Below the pieces are notes generated by a model. The model saw only the letters and a program-made list of their open reading frames with translations, was not told the origin of the DNA and did not search any database. A program made the position numbers and the translations under genes. From contig JAUPFP010000024.1 in NCBI GenBank assembly GCA_036925085.1, positions 772,501 through 836,500 on the forward strand: a stretch of DNA of 64,000 nucleotides, read 5' to 3'. Each line of letters opens with the position of its first letter. Position 1 is the stretch's first letter. Source of the stretch: Brachycybe producta (lineage: Eukaryota; Arthropoda; Diplopoda; Playtdesmida; Andrognathidae). This document shows, in pieces, positions 44,167-56,130 of this stretch.

Positions 44167-46477
44167 GTAGAAATTTATTCATATTTTTTTCTATTGGAGA
44201 CTTCCATTGGACGTTAAGTAACGTCCGCAAACGTTTCTTGACCTGAAAGGCTGAAATGATGTTTGATATGTCCTGAAGTGTAACATTGTCATTTTTTTTG
44301 TTACTTATACAAATATAACAATTTCATCTTTCAGTTTTTCTGACTTTTGATATAAAAAGTGGACATCCGAATTTTGTTGTCCAAAAAGTAACAATAACAT
44401 TTTTAATGAAAGCAGCCATGTTATTTTTGTTTGTTAAAATAAGAAGTTCCTTGCATAAATTTTGGTAGAAAAAAAAAGTTGACATTTGAATAGTTGACAC
44501 AAAAGAATAGGAGGATTTTCTTTATAAATATTTCTGTTGGTTTTTGTTTTTTTGCTTCTTTGAAACTTTGTTTTAAATTTAAATAAATATTTTGACCTTT
44601 TTTGAAATGGATTCCAGTCGTTCTTGACAAGTAGAATTTATGTAACAGTTGACTCTTTCCAACTTTTTAATTACATATTTATTAATTAGCATATGGAATT
44701 ACCATTGAGATGGTTACGGTGTGTGTAGCAGGGGGGGGGGGGTCATTGTAGTTGTCTTTGGGGGTCTTGGCTATAAAATATAATGATTGTAGGCTCCACG
44801 GTTGATGATAATTCATAGAAATGGAATTAAAATTCCGCTTCTGGTTTCACTTTTCAAGAATTTCCTGCTTTTTTTAATGGCTGACATTTGGTTTGGTTGG
44901 TTTTGTGTCTTTGTTAATTTACAAATAATAATATACTTTGTTATTTGACTGCATTTAATTTACAATATTCTTATTACTTAAGTGTCCATTTTTTGATATA
45001 AAACAGACAGTACATAAAAAAAGGGGGGGGGGGAAAGCAAAGAGAATAATTTTAAATTTTGACACGGTTATTAAAGTTTTCTTAACTAATTAAAAAGTAA
45101 CATTGCATTCATAATTCATTTCTTTTTCTTCTTCTTCCTTTGAAGATATATTTTTTCGTTCACAATTTCTACAAAAAAGCAATCTTAGGAAGTAACTAAA
45201 CTGTAATTAAATAACTTTTATGAGTGATTAGTTTATTCACCACATTACTTTTGAAACTTTTTAATTGTAATTATTTTCTCTAATGATAATACAATTCCTT
45301 TAAATTACTTTTTTTTTTGTAATTAAGAACTATTCGGAAGTTAATTAAGCAGTTTTGTTGTTTTTGGTGTTTTTACATTTAATCATTTTTTTATAAATTG
45401 AGTTGCAATTCAAAAGTAACTGTAATACTTTGGTGGAAAAATGGCTAATTGTAATTAATTTCTTTTTTAAAAAATAGTAATTGTACATTTTCACAGATGT
45501 AATTAGTTTTTTTTTCTGACGTAATCATTAATTGTAATGAATTACTTGTTTGAGAAGTAATTTCTATCTAACACTGAAAAAAGAGTCCATTCGTAATCAA
45601 CATTCCAAGTGAGTGAGTCAAAGAATATGACTTCATAATATAAGTTTAAACTTAATCATTCTGTTCATGCTGTTTAAATGTTACACAATTAGCATATTGG
45701 TCAGTTAAAATAGTTAAAATAAAAGAAGAAAGAAAAAACCTTCCAATAATAATAATAATAGTTTCATTGTTGATCATATCCCCCCCCCCCAAACACTGAC
45801 AAATACAGAAGAACATAGTAAATTTGACTTAACTGGCTTTTCTTTTTGTTTGCTTAATCTCCATTATGTTATATTGTTGTTGTGGTAATGGTGGTGCTTG
45901 TGGTAGCAGCACATACATCATTACCATATGGATGGCAATAATGGTACGGTCATTATTACCTTATTTAATATTCTGTCCATGTGTTCAAAGGGTTGAGGTT
46001 TGTTTGCTTTTTTATTTTTCCCAATGTTATTTTATTAAATAGATCAATTGAGAGAATCTCAAAGAACGGTTTTTTTTTATAAAAATTACTTCATGCATTT
46101 TTATTAATTTACAGAGAGAGAAAGAGAGGCCCATTGTTAAATATATTGGGACCTTTAGGCCACTGAATTAAAAGGGTTTTTTTTATTATGCAAAAGTTAT
46201 ATAATTTGTACATTTGTGGTTTTGACGTTTAATATTACGGTCAATTTGTTCAGCTTTTAAAAGTAATTCCTACTGGTAATGTTTGTTGTTATCACGATGA
46301 TCTCAGAGTATTGTGACTGGTAAATTGTATCATATATAATGCATTCATATCAAGAGAAGAACAAGAAGAAAGGCTTTCTACTTTCTAGACTAAGGGGTGA
46401 GTTGAGGGTTTTCAGGTTTTTTTTTTGTTTTTTGTTTTGCTCACTTGAGTGTCATGGGAAAATTTGTTATTTATATT
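44167..46477. other. No gene seen
   Basis: Twelve G at 44,731-44,742, eleven C at 45,780-45,790, AT-rich elsewhere. A stretch 45,060-45,560 repeats AAGTAAT/ATTACTT-type words loosely, possibly an old fold-back. Confidence 0.45.
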
Positions 46478-46808
46478 TAAGGTGGTTTTAAAAAAGTAGA
46501 TTAAATGTGGTCCCCCTCGAACTCTGGTTATTCTGTTTTTCTTTTTTCAGAAGCAGAGAATTAAAAGAAACTTGAAAGTGTTTTTTTTAGAAACTAGAAG
46601 GATAGCTCAATCACTTAAACGAGTATTTTCATCTTGATATTTTTCAAAATAAGCTTTTTTTACTATACTGTTTTGAAAATGGCACAATTTCAAGCAAACA
46701 ATATTCTAAAAGGTTATTTTGAAATAATATCATACATATTAAAGTGATTCGGCTACCATTCTAGTTTCTAACGCACTTTAAAAGTCAGTTGTTTTGAAAA
46801 CATCTTTA
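46478..46808. mobile_element. Fold-back family J, copy 12
   Basis: AAGGTGGTTTTAAAAAAG, CCTCGAACTCTGGTTATTC, AGAAACTAGAAGGATAGCTC, AATCACTTAAACG at the left; GTGATTCGGCTACCATTC and AGTTTCTAACGCAC at the right. Confidence 0.8.
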
Positions 46809-46915
46809 GAAAGAAAAGAAATAACTTTAATTATAAAAGATGATTAGTATTATTTTATATGAAAACTTGTCTCGGAATCTAATAAAGAACAAAAAGAGTT
46901 GATTTTTTAAAGCAA

Positions 46916-46929
46916 CCAGTAGGTGGCGG
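46916..46929 (+). promoter_or_regulatory. CTCF-like motif
   Basis: CCAGTAGGTGGCGG fits CCASYAGRKGGCRS at all 14 positions, same strand as the site at 11,048. It lies in a short GC-richer island (to about 46,990) with GACCGCCATC. Confidence 0.5.
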
Positions 46930-49016
46930 TGCTGTTTGTAACGCAGATGGTGACCGCCATCATATGGGTGGATAGATGGAGGTCGCTGACACTTGAAAAC
47001 TTTTTTTTTTACTTAGATTTCTTCTTCTTCTGTTCATTTTTTTTCTCTACAAACATAAACTCAATGTAAAAGTCTATTATGAACGATTTATTCTTTAGCA
47101 AGATTTACGATTTCAACCGCAATTTTTTTTTTTGCTTTATTGTTTTAAAATGTTATTATTTCATTTTTAAAATTATTTGTTTTTTGTTTCTTCTTTTCTC
47201 TTCTTAAATGGTTGAATGTTTTTTAAATATATTTTTTACCTTTAAAGGTAAAAATAAAACTGAATATTTAAATGAAAACAAATGCTCTAAATTATAATAT
47301 GCCGGAAATTCGATGGTTTATTGTCTTTTTTTTTTGTAAAGAAAAAGTCCTTTTTTTATTAAAAAAAAGGTGCCTCGATGCGGCAATGAATAAAATTTCA
47401 TGACGTTTTTATAGTTAACCAACCACCCATTTAACTCGATTTAACTAGTTAGTAATAATTTTCAAAGATAAATAATAATGATCATCTTTATGTTCGGTTA
47501 AATATGAGTAAAGGATTTTTTTTTTCTTTTCTGGTCGGTTCCTTTTTTGTCTTATTTTTAACTGACGATAAGTTTATATATTTTTGTGTACAAATAAATA
47601 CGTTTAAAGGCTACTGAAAATTTAAAAGTCGTAACTCAGTTTGCCTACTTTTGTTTTTTTGAACATTTTTAACTTTTTTTTTTTTAAACTTAGTGTTTAG
47701 AAATAAATCCCAGCCGTTTTTCTTCATCTGCATCAGATTGGAGGTTTTTTTTCTTCTTCTGTGATTTACTACATTATAAAGTAGTCCCTTAAGTATAAAC
47801 TTAACCCTTTTTCTTCTTCTTCTTCTTGAGAGAGCAATACGGCACATAAATTGCATTATATATGCTCCTGTGCACAGAAGTTCAACTTTAAAAGTAAACG
47901 TTGATTTCGCTTGCTTGTCATAACCATTCAAGTCAGTTAGTTTATTTGCTAAATTTCGTTACTTAATTTGGAAATTTCTTTTCTTTTCTCTCGACTGAAT
48001 CAATGAAATAGTTGGTACATTGTATAGAAATGGGCGTTCAATTAATTTATTACCATTAAGACTCATTAAAAGTGATTTTACAATGTACTTAAGACACAAA
48101 CTAAGTTTGTAAAGTAAGTTCATAAAAAAAAGACGAGAAGTGACTTGGGTGCTAAGTAATTTAATGGTCATTTCAGTTAAGTTTCTCAACACTCTTCTTC
48201 TTCTTCTTCTTCTGAGATTGAAGCAAAAGCTAATTAATGGAAAGAATTCGGATGAAAACCTAAAAAAAGAGAGAAGACATTTTGGAATGTAATTGGTGGA
48301 ACGTGAGAGATGAGATTTCGATATTATAGGCACACACTAAGTAGTAAAATAGATAATTTTACTAGTAAACTATGCGTGTGTGGACTGGATTGTATACAAT
48401 AGCTCCTCTGAGTGCTATAACCAGACCTGAACTAAATTAGGGGTTTTCTACCAAATAACAGGACCTAAACCTAATAATCATCAGTTGGAATTTTTTTTTT
48501 CTTATTTCGGTTTCTACTTGTTTCGTTCATTGTTTATATTGGTTTTTAGGTACAGGTCCCAAATTGATCATAAAATGACCCAATATCAAGGTGTTTTTTT
48601 TTTCCTTCTTCTTTATGGTCTTTTTTTTTGCCAATCGGCATTTTCATCTGCGCAGACTCTAGACGATAGGCGCAATCGGAAACTAAGGGATTTTTTCTTG
48701 TTGCTGTAAAGAATATAGACGGCGCTCCACCTCCATTTTTCTTTAAAGAAACTAATTTCCAGATGTGCTTGATTTTGTCCTTTTTTTTCTCAAATATGAG
48801 GCCATAGAAAAGCTAACATAATAGGAGGAGGAGGAGGAGGCCATTTTGTAAACATGACCTCTAAATATATACACGTTTTTTTAGATTGGATACCTTGGTA
48901 CCTATGGTCGACATATTCAATTTAATCTTCTCGAGAAAACAAAGTGGAATTTTCAGAGAAAACCAAGTGGAATGAATGCTTGTTTTCTTAAAAAGGGTCG
49001 GTGGAGCTAGCTTTAA
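46930..49016. other. No confident gene
   Basis: Frames of 106 and 124 codons on the minus strand (47,611-47,931 and 47,959-48,333) are Lys/Arg/Leu/Phe-rich, driven by CTT repeats near 47,812 and 48,194, with no domain signature. GGA repeat at about 48,823-48,840. Confidence 0.5.
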
Positions 49017-49335
49017 GGCCTTGACACACGGACGACTTTTAAGGACCGAGGACCATAAAAACGCATAAATTCAAAAGTAAAAATTGTCAAAAAAAAATGG
49101 AATTCTTCCAAGAATGGAAAATTTTCAAAAAATGACAAAAAATGAAAGTCTTCTAGATGCCGTGGAAAGCACTGAAATGAACTCAGGAGGGTCTAACAGA
49201 CTTCCGAGGAAGTTTTAACTTTGTGCCAAGGTTGGCATCTTTTCATAGAAAATACATTGCGACGACAGCTCAGCGACCTTTGACTTGATTTTGTCGCGGA
49301 AAAATTTTTCAAAAGTCGCCTGTGTGTTCCAACTC
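49017..49335. mobile_element. MITE Y (319 bp)
   Basis: Left GGCCTTGACACACGGACGAC pairs with the right end GTCGCCTGTGTGTTCCAACT with few mismatches. TAA flanks at 49,014-49,016 and 49,336-49,338. The interior has ATGGAATTCTTCCAAGAATG starting a short frame, as in H. PIF/Harbinger-like. Confidence 0.7.
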
Positions 49336-50542
49336 TAAAAGACGCCCAGCGTGGCCACATGTTGTTTGTTCCGGATGGTACTTTTGTGTTTTCTTTACAG
49401 ATAATAAATAGCTTTTTTTTGGTTTCCAAACACTCCCTATATGAAGTACATACAGTAGTACACAGTAGGCCTATACTGTAGACAGAAATGGGCAAATTAT
49501 ATATAAAATATAAGATACTTCTTCCCTTATCTTTCAAGTATCTTTTGCATTTTTTGTATTTCAGATACAAGTTTTAGTTGTATTTCGATGCAATTTACGT
49601 CTACGTTATGTATAACTTTTTGACTTTTATTATGTTGTCTGAACTTTACCATAGACATTTATTTACCTTGAATGGCGGGGGGGGGTACCTTGTAATTTAA
49701 CTGATAATTTGCAATCTTTTTGCAACATTAAATAAGTAAAAAAAAGATATTAAATTTGAAAATAATTTTAAATCAAGAAAACATGAAATTAAATGTCTGA
49801 CTTGAGATCATTTTTATTATTATTAATAAACAGGAAGTTACATTCCAAGTAAATGTTTTCATTTTTCTTGACTCATTGTTTTGAGTTTAGTAATTTTTAA
49901 TGTAGTTTTACTGTTCAAATCTTATGGCCTTCATTTTCTTTTGTTGTTTTGTTTTTTTACTTGGGTTTTGTTATTGTTGATGTTGTTATCTTGTAAACAA
50001 AAACACAAAAGGCTTTTTATTGTGTTTTTCTTGTTTTCTGTGTTTTATTTTTTTTAAAAAAAAAGTTGTTATAAATTGAATCATCACTGGCGACACACAC
50101 ACAACAAATAATATATACAAACAAACAAGAAACGTGTCACTGAAAAACTTTTTATATTTGTTGTTACTTTGGTTTGATGAAGTGATATTTATTATGCAGT
50201 TTGGAAGAAGAAGAAGAAGAGTTTCTATTATAATTTGTACACTATACGACAAAAGCAGCCCATTTGAGTCATTCATTTTGTGTTCAAAACGACACTTCTT
50301 CCATCGATCATCATTTGTTATATAACAAACACAAAAAAAAGCGAGAGAATCTTTAATCTTAAGTCTTCTTTTTTTCTTTTTCTTGTAAGAAATGAACTCT
50401 TTTTATATAAAAAGAAAAAAGAGGGGATCAGCAAATGTATTTATTAGACCTATAGTTCACAAGATTACAATACAAGGTTGTATCATTATAGTTGAAGCAC
50501 TTAAAACTTGAAGCTTGTGACGTCAGAGGTGTTCCTCTAAAG

Positions 50543-50889
50543 CAGTGGTCGCCAAACCGTCGATCGCAAGCTAATGGTAGCTCGCGGGGAAATTTTAGGT
50601 AGATCGCGGTCGCGGTCACACTTGGGTTGGCTAACCTGAGATGCACTAGTGACTAGTAACTAGTCACTAGTGCATCTCAGGTTAGCAAGAGTGAGATTGT
50701 TGATATATTGTAATACACAATTTTGTTAATTGGATTTAATATTTACTAGAAATGTATGTTTGTAGGCAATAAATTTTCAATGTGTGATTTATAAAAAAAA
50801 CTTATTTTTTCCTGGTTTCTTTTGGTAGCTCATAGTAAGATTTAGGAGCAGCATGGTTGCTCATTGGCTTCAAAGTTTGGTAGCCACTG
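50543..50889. mobile_element. hAT non-autonomous element T1 (347 bp)
   Basis: Ends CAGTGGTCGCCAAACC and AGTTTGGTAGCCACTG, with an exact 8-bp duplication CTCTAAAG at 50,535-50,542 and 50,890-50,897. CAGTGG ends plus an 8-bp duplication are diagnostic for hAT. The interior holds a perfect palindrome at 50,630-50,686. No transposase frame. Confidence 0.93.
50630..50686. repeat. Perfect 57-bp palindrome
   Basis: Arms of 28 bases (GCTAACCTGAGATGCACTAG at the start of the left arm) with a single A at 50,658 as the centre and no mismatch. The centre is a set of nested ACTAGT words. Confidence 0.97.
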
Positions 50890-51682
50890 CTCTAAAGCGA
50901 TTGTATCATTTTTGTCTGATAAAAAAGGGGGTAATTGCAAAAGTATTCAAAGAAACCTTTTGTTTTAAACTGATGAGAAAATCTTTTTTCAAACCAAAAT
51001 GACATTTTTGGTCAACTCTTTTGACGTCACAAGCGTCAAGTTAACAATGTGGCAACTGTAAATACATATTTCAAATGCCAAGCATCATCATTAGGGTGTG
51101 TCCCAAAAAAAATCAAAGTTTGAAAAAAAATTCCAGCTCATTTGAGCTATATTTAGAGGTCTCCCCATTGGCTCCCAAATTCTCTTATGTGGCTATTACC
51201 ATAGTTTTTATATTATACATGACAAATTTAAATTTAAAATAGAAATATTCACAAAAACTTATGTATTATTTAATTTTACAACATATTACTTATGTCAATT
51301 GTATAATTTATTGAAATTAAAATAATAATTTTGAAAAAAAAATTACCAATTTTGCCAAAAATGTACCAACTTGGAGACCCTTGGGGGACCTCGACATTTT
51401 TGGGACACCCTAATCATCATGCATACATTATGTTGTCATACTACTTTTTTTTCTACTCTACAAGTGAAATGTTATTCAGTGACAGTTGTTTGCATGCGTG
51501 GTTTAATTTTTTGAAAAAAACACTACATTTTTGGCTTCATTTTTAAAACCGGAAAAAGAGATTTTTAATTTGAAAGTTTTCTTGGTTTCTTTTGGAGGTT
51601 TTTTTTAATTCCATGGTGTAAATGTAAACAGCAAAGTAAAATAATTAAGTAGCACAGTCACAAAAAAGTCACAGAATGAAAT

Positions 51683-51683
<1 letters not shown>

Positions 51684-51743
<60 letters not shown>

Positions 51744-51787
51744 AGGAGAGAGAGAGAGAGAGAAAGAAGGAGAGAGAGAGAGAAACA

Positions 51788-51827
<40 letters not shown>

Positions 51828-51828
51828 T
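51684..51828 (+). repeat. Longest GA tract (about 145 bp)
   Basis: GA repeats with AAGAAGG and AACAAGG interruptions that repeat within the tract. Confidence 0.95.
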
Positions 51829-52059
51829 GCGCATAAAATGTGCAACATTTTACAAACAGTAAAGATGATGCTACTTCCTGTTAAAGACAGCTGAACAAAT
51901 CATCTGAGTTATTATGAGATAAAATCAATATGACGTCAGATGTTATTTATTGTTTATAATTTCTGTCTTGTTTCATAAACATATCTAGTCACAATAATAT
52001 GGTCTCTACACTTTTAAGATAAATAAAAATAGAAACAATTGAATTCAAAAGATCCAGTT

Positions 52060-52690
52060 TTAAAATATGACTATCATGCCTTATGATGTCACTGTTTATG
52101 ATAGTCGTATTATGCGGTACACCAGTCAATGAGTGTCATAAATGTGTGCGGCCTCATTACAGGGAAAAAATAAGCCTACATATGACAGTAGATTGTCACA
52201 TCTAGCTCATAACTTTATAATAAAACAGTTACGACAAATATTATTATGACTGCCATTAACTGGTACATAGAATAATATGACGGTCATAAAATAATAGTAC
52301 ACACATACAAACAGTCACAATTTTATGACTTTTTTTCTGTAATAAAGCAGATGGATTCTCATTACAGAAAGTAAATTGTAATATTTTGCTCATAAGTTCA
52401 TAACCTTTAGAGCAAGCAATTCCATAATAACACATTCCAACACATTTTTTTGATAAAAATTTTCATATGATCTATTATACCTTTATGACTGCCATTGACT
52501 GATATAGGCCTACAGCATAATATGACAAGTTATAAAATTATAAATCATAAGTAGTGACATCATAAGGTATGATAGTTTTTTTTCCTGTAACGAGGCCTAT
52601 GATAAACATTTACTTTTGTGACTGTTACAAGGTGTTTGAGCTAGATAAGACAATTTACTGTCATTAGACAGACTTATTACCTTTGTGTAA
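52060..52690. mobile_element. Cluster of K repeats (about three copies)
   Basis: K copies in series: part copy to about 52,150, one from GCGGCCTCATTACAGGG to TTTTTTTCTGTAAT (52,150-52,345), one from TCTCATTACAGAAAG to CCTGTAACGAGGCC (52,358-52,607), and a part copy after it in inverse order. The repeated words are GTCACATCTAGCTCATAA, ATTATGACTGCCATT and TATGACGGTCATAAAA. Confidence 0.7.
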
Positions 52691-53403
52691 TGAACACTGA
52701 GATTATAGAAAACGACATGATGATGATGTTGTTTTCTATTCTAAATTTAAAAAAATACACCTACTTAATTTTACAAGTTGTTCTTCTAATCTTCTTTATT
52801 TGAATTAATTTCTTCTACGCCGCCACCACTGGTGGGTGACTATAACTAAAATACTTGACAAAACATAAACCCTGGCACTTAACCCTCTCTATCTTAGTTA
52901 GCACTTACATAATTTGTATTAACTAGACTCTTCTTAAATTGTGCAAAATTGGACGTTTTTGCTTTGTTGTGCAATGAAAATGAATCTTGGATGTAAATTA
53001 TTCTTGGAACAAATACACTGGTGTAACTATTGTGTTATTCCAGTCTATATGTAACTTGATTTGCATCTTTTTCTCTTTCGCGACCCATTCGGTTGGAAAA
53101 TTTCGTCTATTACGTTTTCTTCCAGTTTTAATGTTTAAATTTAACATGGCGAGAGATAGATGAATGGGGGATTTACACGCTGTACACAAAAAAAAGCTTT
53201 CTAAGCAATTACGATTCAATCGTAAATTTCATTTAAGATTTCTTTTTGAAGAAAGAAAAAAAGGAGATTTTCAAATATTGTAGGATATTAACTAATTAGA
53301 AATCGAATTACGATAGAAAACGTTTAACACGAAATGGAAGAGATGGAAATATTTGTTCTCATCTTAAACATATTTTTTGTGTTAAAATAATTTTTATACT
53401 ATT

Positions 53404-53724
53404 CTAATACCTAGTACACCCACACCTGATAATTTAAATGCATTTAAATGCAATAAACGTGTTCTACAGAGCCCTCTGTGAAGGGCAAATAAACAATATG
53501 TCGTCGAATTCAATTTATTCAGTTAATAATCTGAAAATATTGAGTTAATACTTAAATATAATCAGATAAACTATTGAAAAAATATTGATTTAGTAAATTT
53601 CAATTTAAAATATTAATAAATAAAGTCAATTTTTATTTGGTTCATGTCCTTAACTGGGTTCCGTATAATTCACCTAAAACACATTTAATTTGAATTCATT
53701 TAACTCATGTGTGTACAGGGTTTA
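53404..53724 (+). repeat. Dispersed repeat M, copy 3
   Basis: Collinear with M2 throughout, including CACCTGATAATTTAAATGC, AGAGCCCTCTGTGAAGGGC, TTAACTGGGTTCCGTATAA and CATTTAACTCATGTGTGT. Confidence 0.8.
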
Positions 53725-53799
53725 AGCTAGAACTACAACGCAATTACATTTCTGTTTTAAACGATTTTCCCTATAGTTATTAACTATAATTGTCAACTA

Positions 53800-53990
53800 A
53801 ATTGTCATATCTAGCCCCCATATCCTTGTAACTTATGACAAAAGCAAATTACAAAATATTATTATGAAATATAGTCATATGATTGCCATTGACTAGTGTA
53901 CAGAATAATATGACAATCATAAAATAATAGGGCATAAGCAAGGGACATCATAACATATGATTGTCACAGTTTCTGTAATAAGGCCCATTA
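53800..53990. mobile_element. Repeat K, further copy
   Basis: ATTGTCATATCTAGC, AAAAGCAAATTACAAAATAT, ATTGCCATTGACTAGTG, TATGACAATCATAAAATAAT, GACATCATAACATATGATTG and TTTCTGTAATAAGGCCC. Confidence 0.7.
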
Positions 53991-54180
53991 AGTAAATATA
54001 GGCACTTTTTGCTTAAGAAAAGAATAACTTTTACTGCATAATTTGCAATTTCAAAGAAATACATATTACAACATATTCAAAATGAAATGCAAGGGACCTG
54101 GAATATATTTTTCGTGTTAAAAGAAAAGAATTTTCGTGCTATTCGACAGGACCGAACCGAAAAATATTTTTCGTGTTATC

Positions 54181-56130
54181 CGATTTTTTTTTGGTATTGG
54201 TTTCCACTGTATTTTTGATATCAGAGTTAATGATGTTGGTTCCCAGTGGTCACTGTGCAGTTGTATAATGAGCTGCTTTTGGTTGATGGAGAGGAGACAT
54301 GTTACTAAAGGACAAGACCAGTCGCCGCCATGTTTTTTTTGTGTGCATAATTTACTAAAGATGATAAATTATTTCAAATTGCGAACAGGCAGATTTATTT
54401 TTACCTAGGATAACTTTTACAAATGGAAATATTTTTCTTCTTTTGATGTTTGCTGTGTGTTTTTTTTAAATGATGAAATGACCAGATTTTTCCAACAATT
54501 GGAACAAGTTTCTAAAGGTCTACCTAATTGTTTTATTTTTAAGTTAACAAATGTTAAACATTTTTTTAGTTGTTGTTATATTTTGAATAATTTGCATATT
54601 TCTACTTATGAATGCATGGCATATTCATTCACGCTTTCTAAACTTATGACAAGAACTTATTTTGACGGTTTTTTTTTTGTTTCTTGAAGGCTCTTCTTCT
54701 TCTTTCCTTTCTTATTTTGGCACTTTATGTGTAATTTTTCATTTTGTTTCAAGACTCAAAAGAGGAACCACCTTAAAATTAACTTTAAAGATTGTTATTA
54801 TGGCTCCATTGATGCAAGGAAGAACAAACTTTTTCCCTTTCAATCTTCTCTCGTATATTTTTCTCATAGAAAAAGAGAGAGAGAGAGAGACCACATTAAT
54901 AATAATGATAATCTTTCTTTTATGTAATGTTTTTACGTAATTGATCCACAACTTTCACCTCCTTATAATACAGTATGTGTACTAATATAGAATTTGTATT
55001 AGAGATCTATCTTACTCCTTCTTCAAAAAAAGATCTTTTGATGAATCTTAGTTTGCGTTAATTAGATTTAGTTTTGCACAAATTGAGACTTGGAGGTTTT
55101 TGTGTCTCGTGGATGTTTGGAAAGCGTGTAATTGAGATGTATTGGGGGCCGCCGCCGCTTCAGAGATTTTGAGATGAGAGAATTAGACCTACTTCTTCTT
55201 TCAACGTATTTTTGCACATAATGATGAAAAATCATCCAAACTATGGTATTTTATAAACAAAAATCCACAATTTTAAACACTTGAAAATCCAATCTTGTCA
55301 TTGTTTTTTCTCCTCTTAAGTTGGTTGATTATTATATGCAATTTTGAATTGACAGTTTAGGTTAAATTTAGATACAAAAAAAACATATCTCTTTTATTTT
55401 GGTATAATTTACATAAAAGAAAAAATACAAACCCTCAAAAATAAAGACGAATTTGTAAATTTTCTTGTAAATCTTTTCTACTTCCTCCTATAAAACACCT
55501 TATTTCGTTATTATACAGTTATTTCAATTCAGTTTTTATGAATTTTCTTTATAGAGTGTCTTCCAACACATTTTTTGTGTGTGTGAAGATGCAAATTTCT
55601 TGTAAATTCAGCAAAAAAAAATACTTCCAATAATAAGAGACAAGTAAAGTGTGTGAAGTCATATCCGAATATAAATCGGTTGTTTAAGCAAAGTGGATGT
55701 TTAGATATGGATGAAACCCATGAGAACACACATTACATTATTATATGACGGAGGTTTTTTTTCTTTGCAAATTTGTCAGCAGCTTCTTCTAAGAGGGTTC
55801 ACACTTTGAAGGGTTTTTTTTTTCTTCTTCGAAATTTTCTGTTTTATGTATATATTCGGTCGGGGTGGTTGGAATATATATGTAGGGATTTATTTTCTAG
55901 TTTTTATACATTTTTTAACACTGTGGTTGAACCTGATTTCGGTCACAATCATCTTTTAAAGATGAATGAAGTAAAAATAAGAGAGATCATTCAATCAGTT
56001 TTTATCCCACAAAAAAGTATCACTCTTATTTGTACAGAGAGTCTCAGAAGTAATCGTGACAGTTACTAGTATGATTTCTCTACAATGTGTAGTATGTAGT
56101 TCAACTGTCATTACACCAATTTTGTGATTG
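54181..56130. other. No gene seen
   Basis: AT-rich with GA at about 54,874-54,892, GCCGCCGCC near 55,149. Frames of up to 98 codons are Phe/Ser/Lys-rich and unconvincing. Confidence 0.5.

Larger units (their letters stand above)
50490..51066. mobile_element. MITE S, copy 2, split by T1
   Basis: Left ACTTGAAGCTTGTGACGTCA and right TGACGTCACAAGCGTCAAGT with outer GGCAACTGTAAATA. TGACGTCA at 50,518-50,525 and 51,022-51,029. With T1 and its duplication removed it is about 220 bp, the size of S1. Confidence 0.8.
53300..54180. mobile_element. Element AC, copy 2, probably split by M3 and K
   Basis: AAAACGTTTAACACGAAATG, GGAAGAGATGG at the left equals the AC1 right end read in reverse. TTTTTCGTGTTA recurs at about 54,110 and 54,165. 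M3 and a K copy lie between. The join is inferred from word order and is uncertain. Confidence 0.4.

Noticed and set aside
47611..48333. Two minus-strand frames of 106 and 124 codons
   Set aside because: Composition follows CTT/GAA repeats and AT bias; no domain, no overlap with conserved repeat-coding sequence.
49193..49570. 125-codon minus-strand frame
   Set aside because: Much of it lies in MITE Y and the rest has no motif; probably a shadow.
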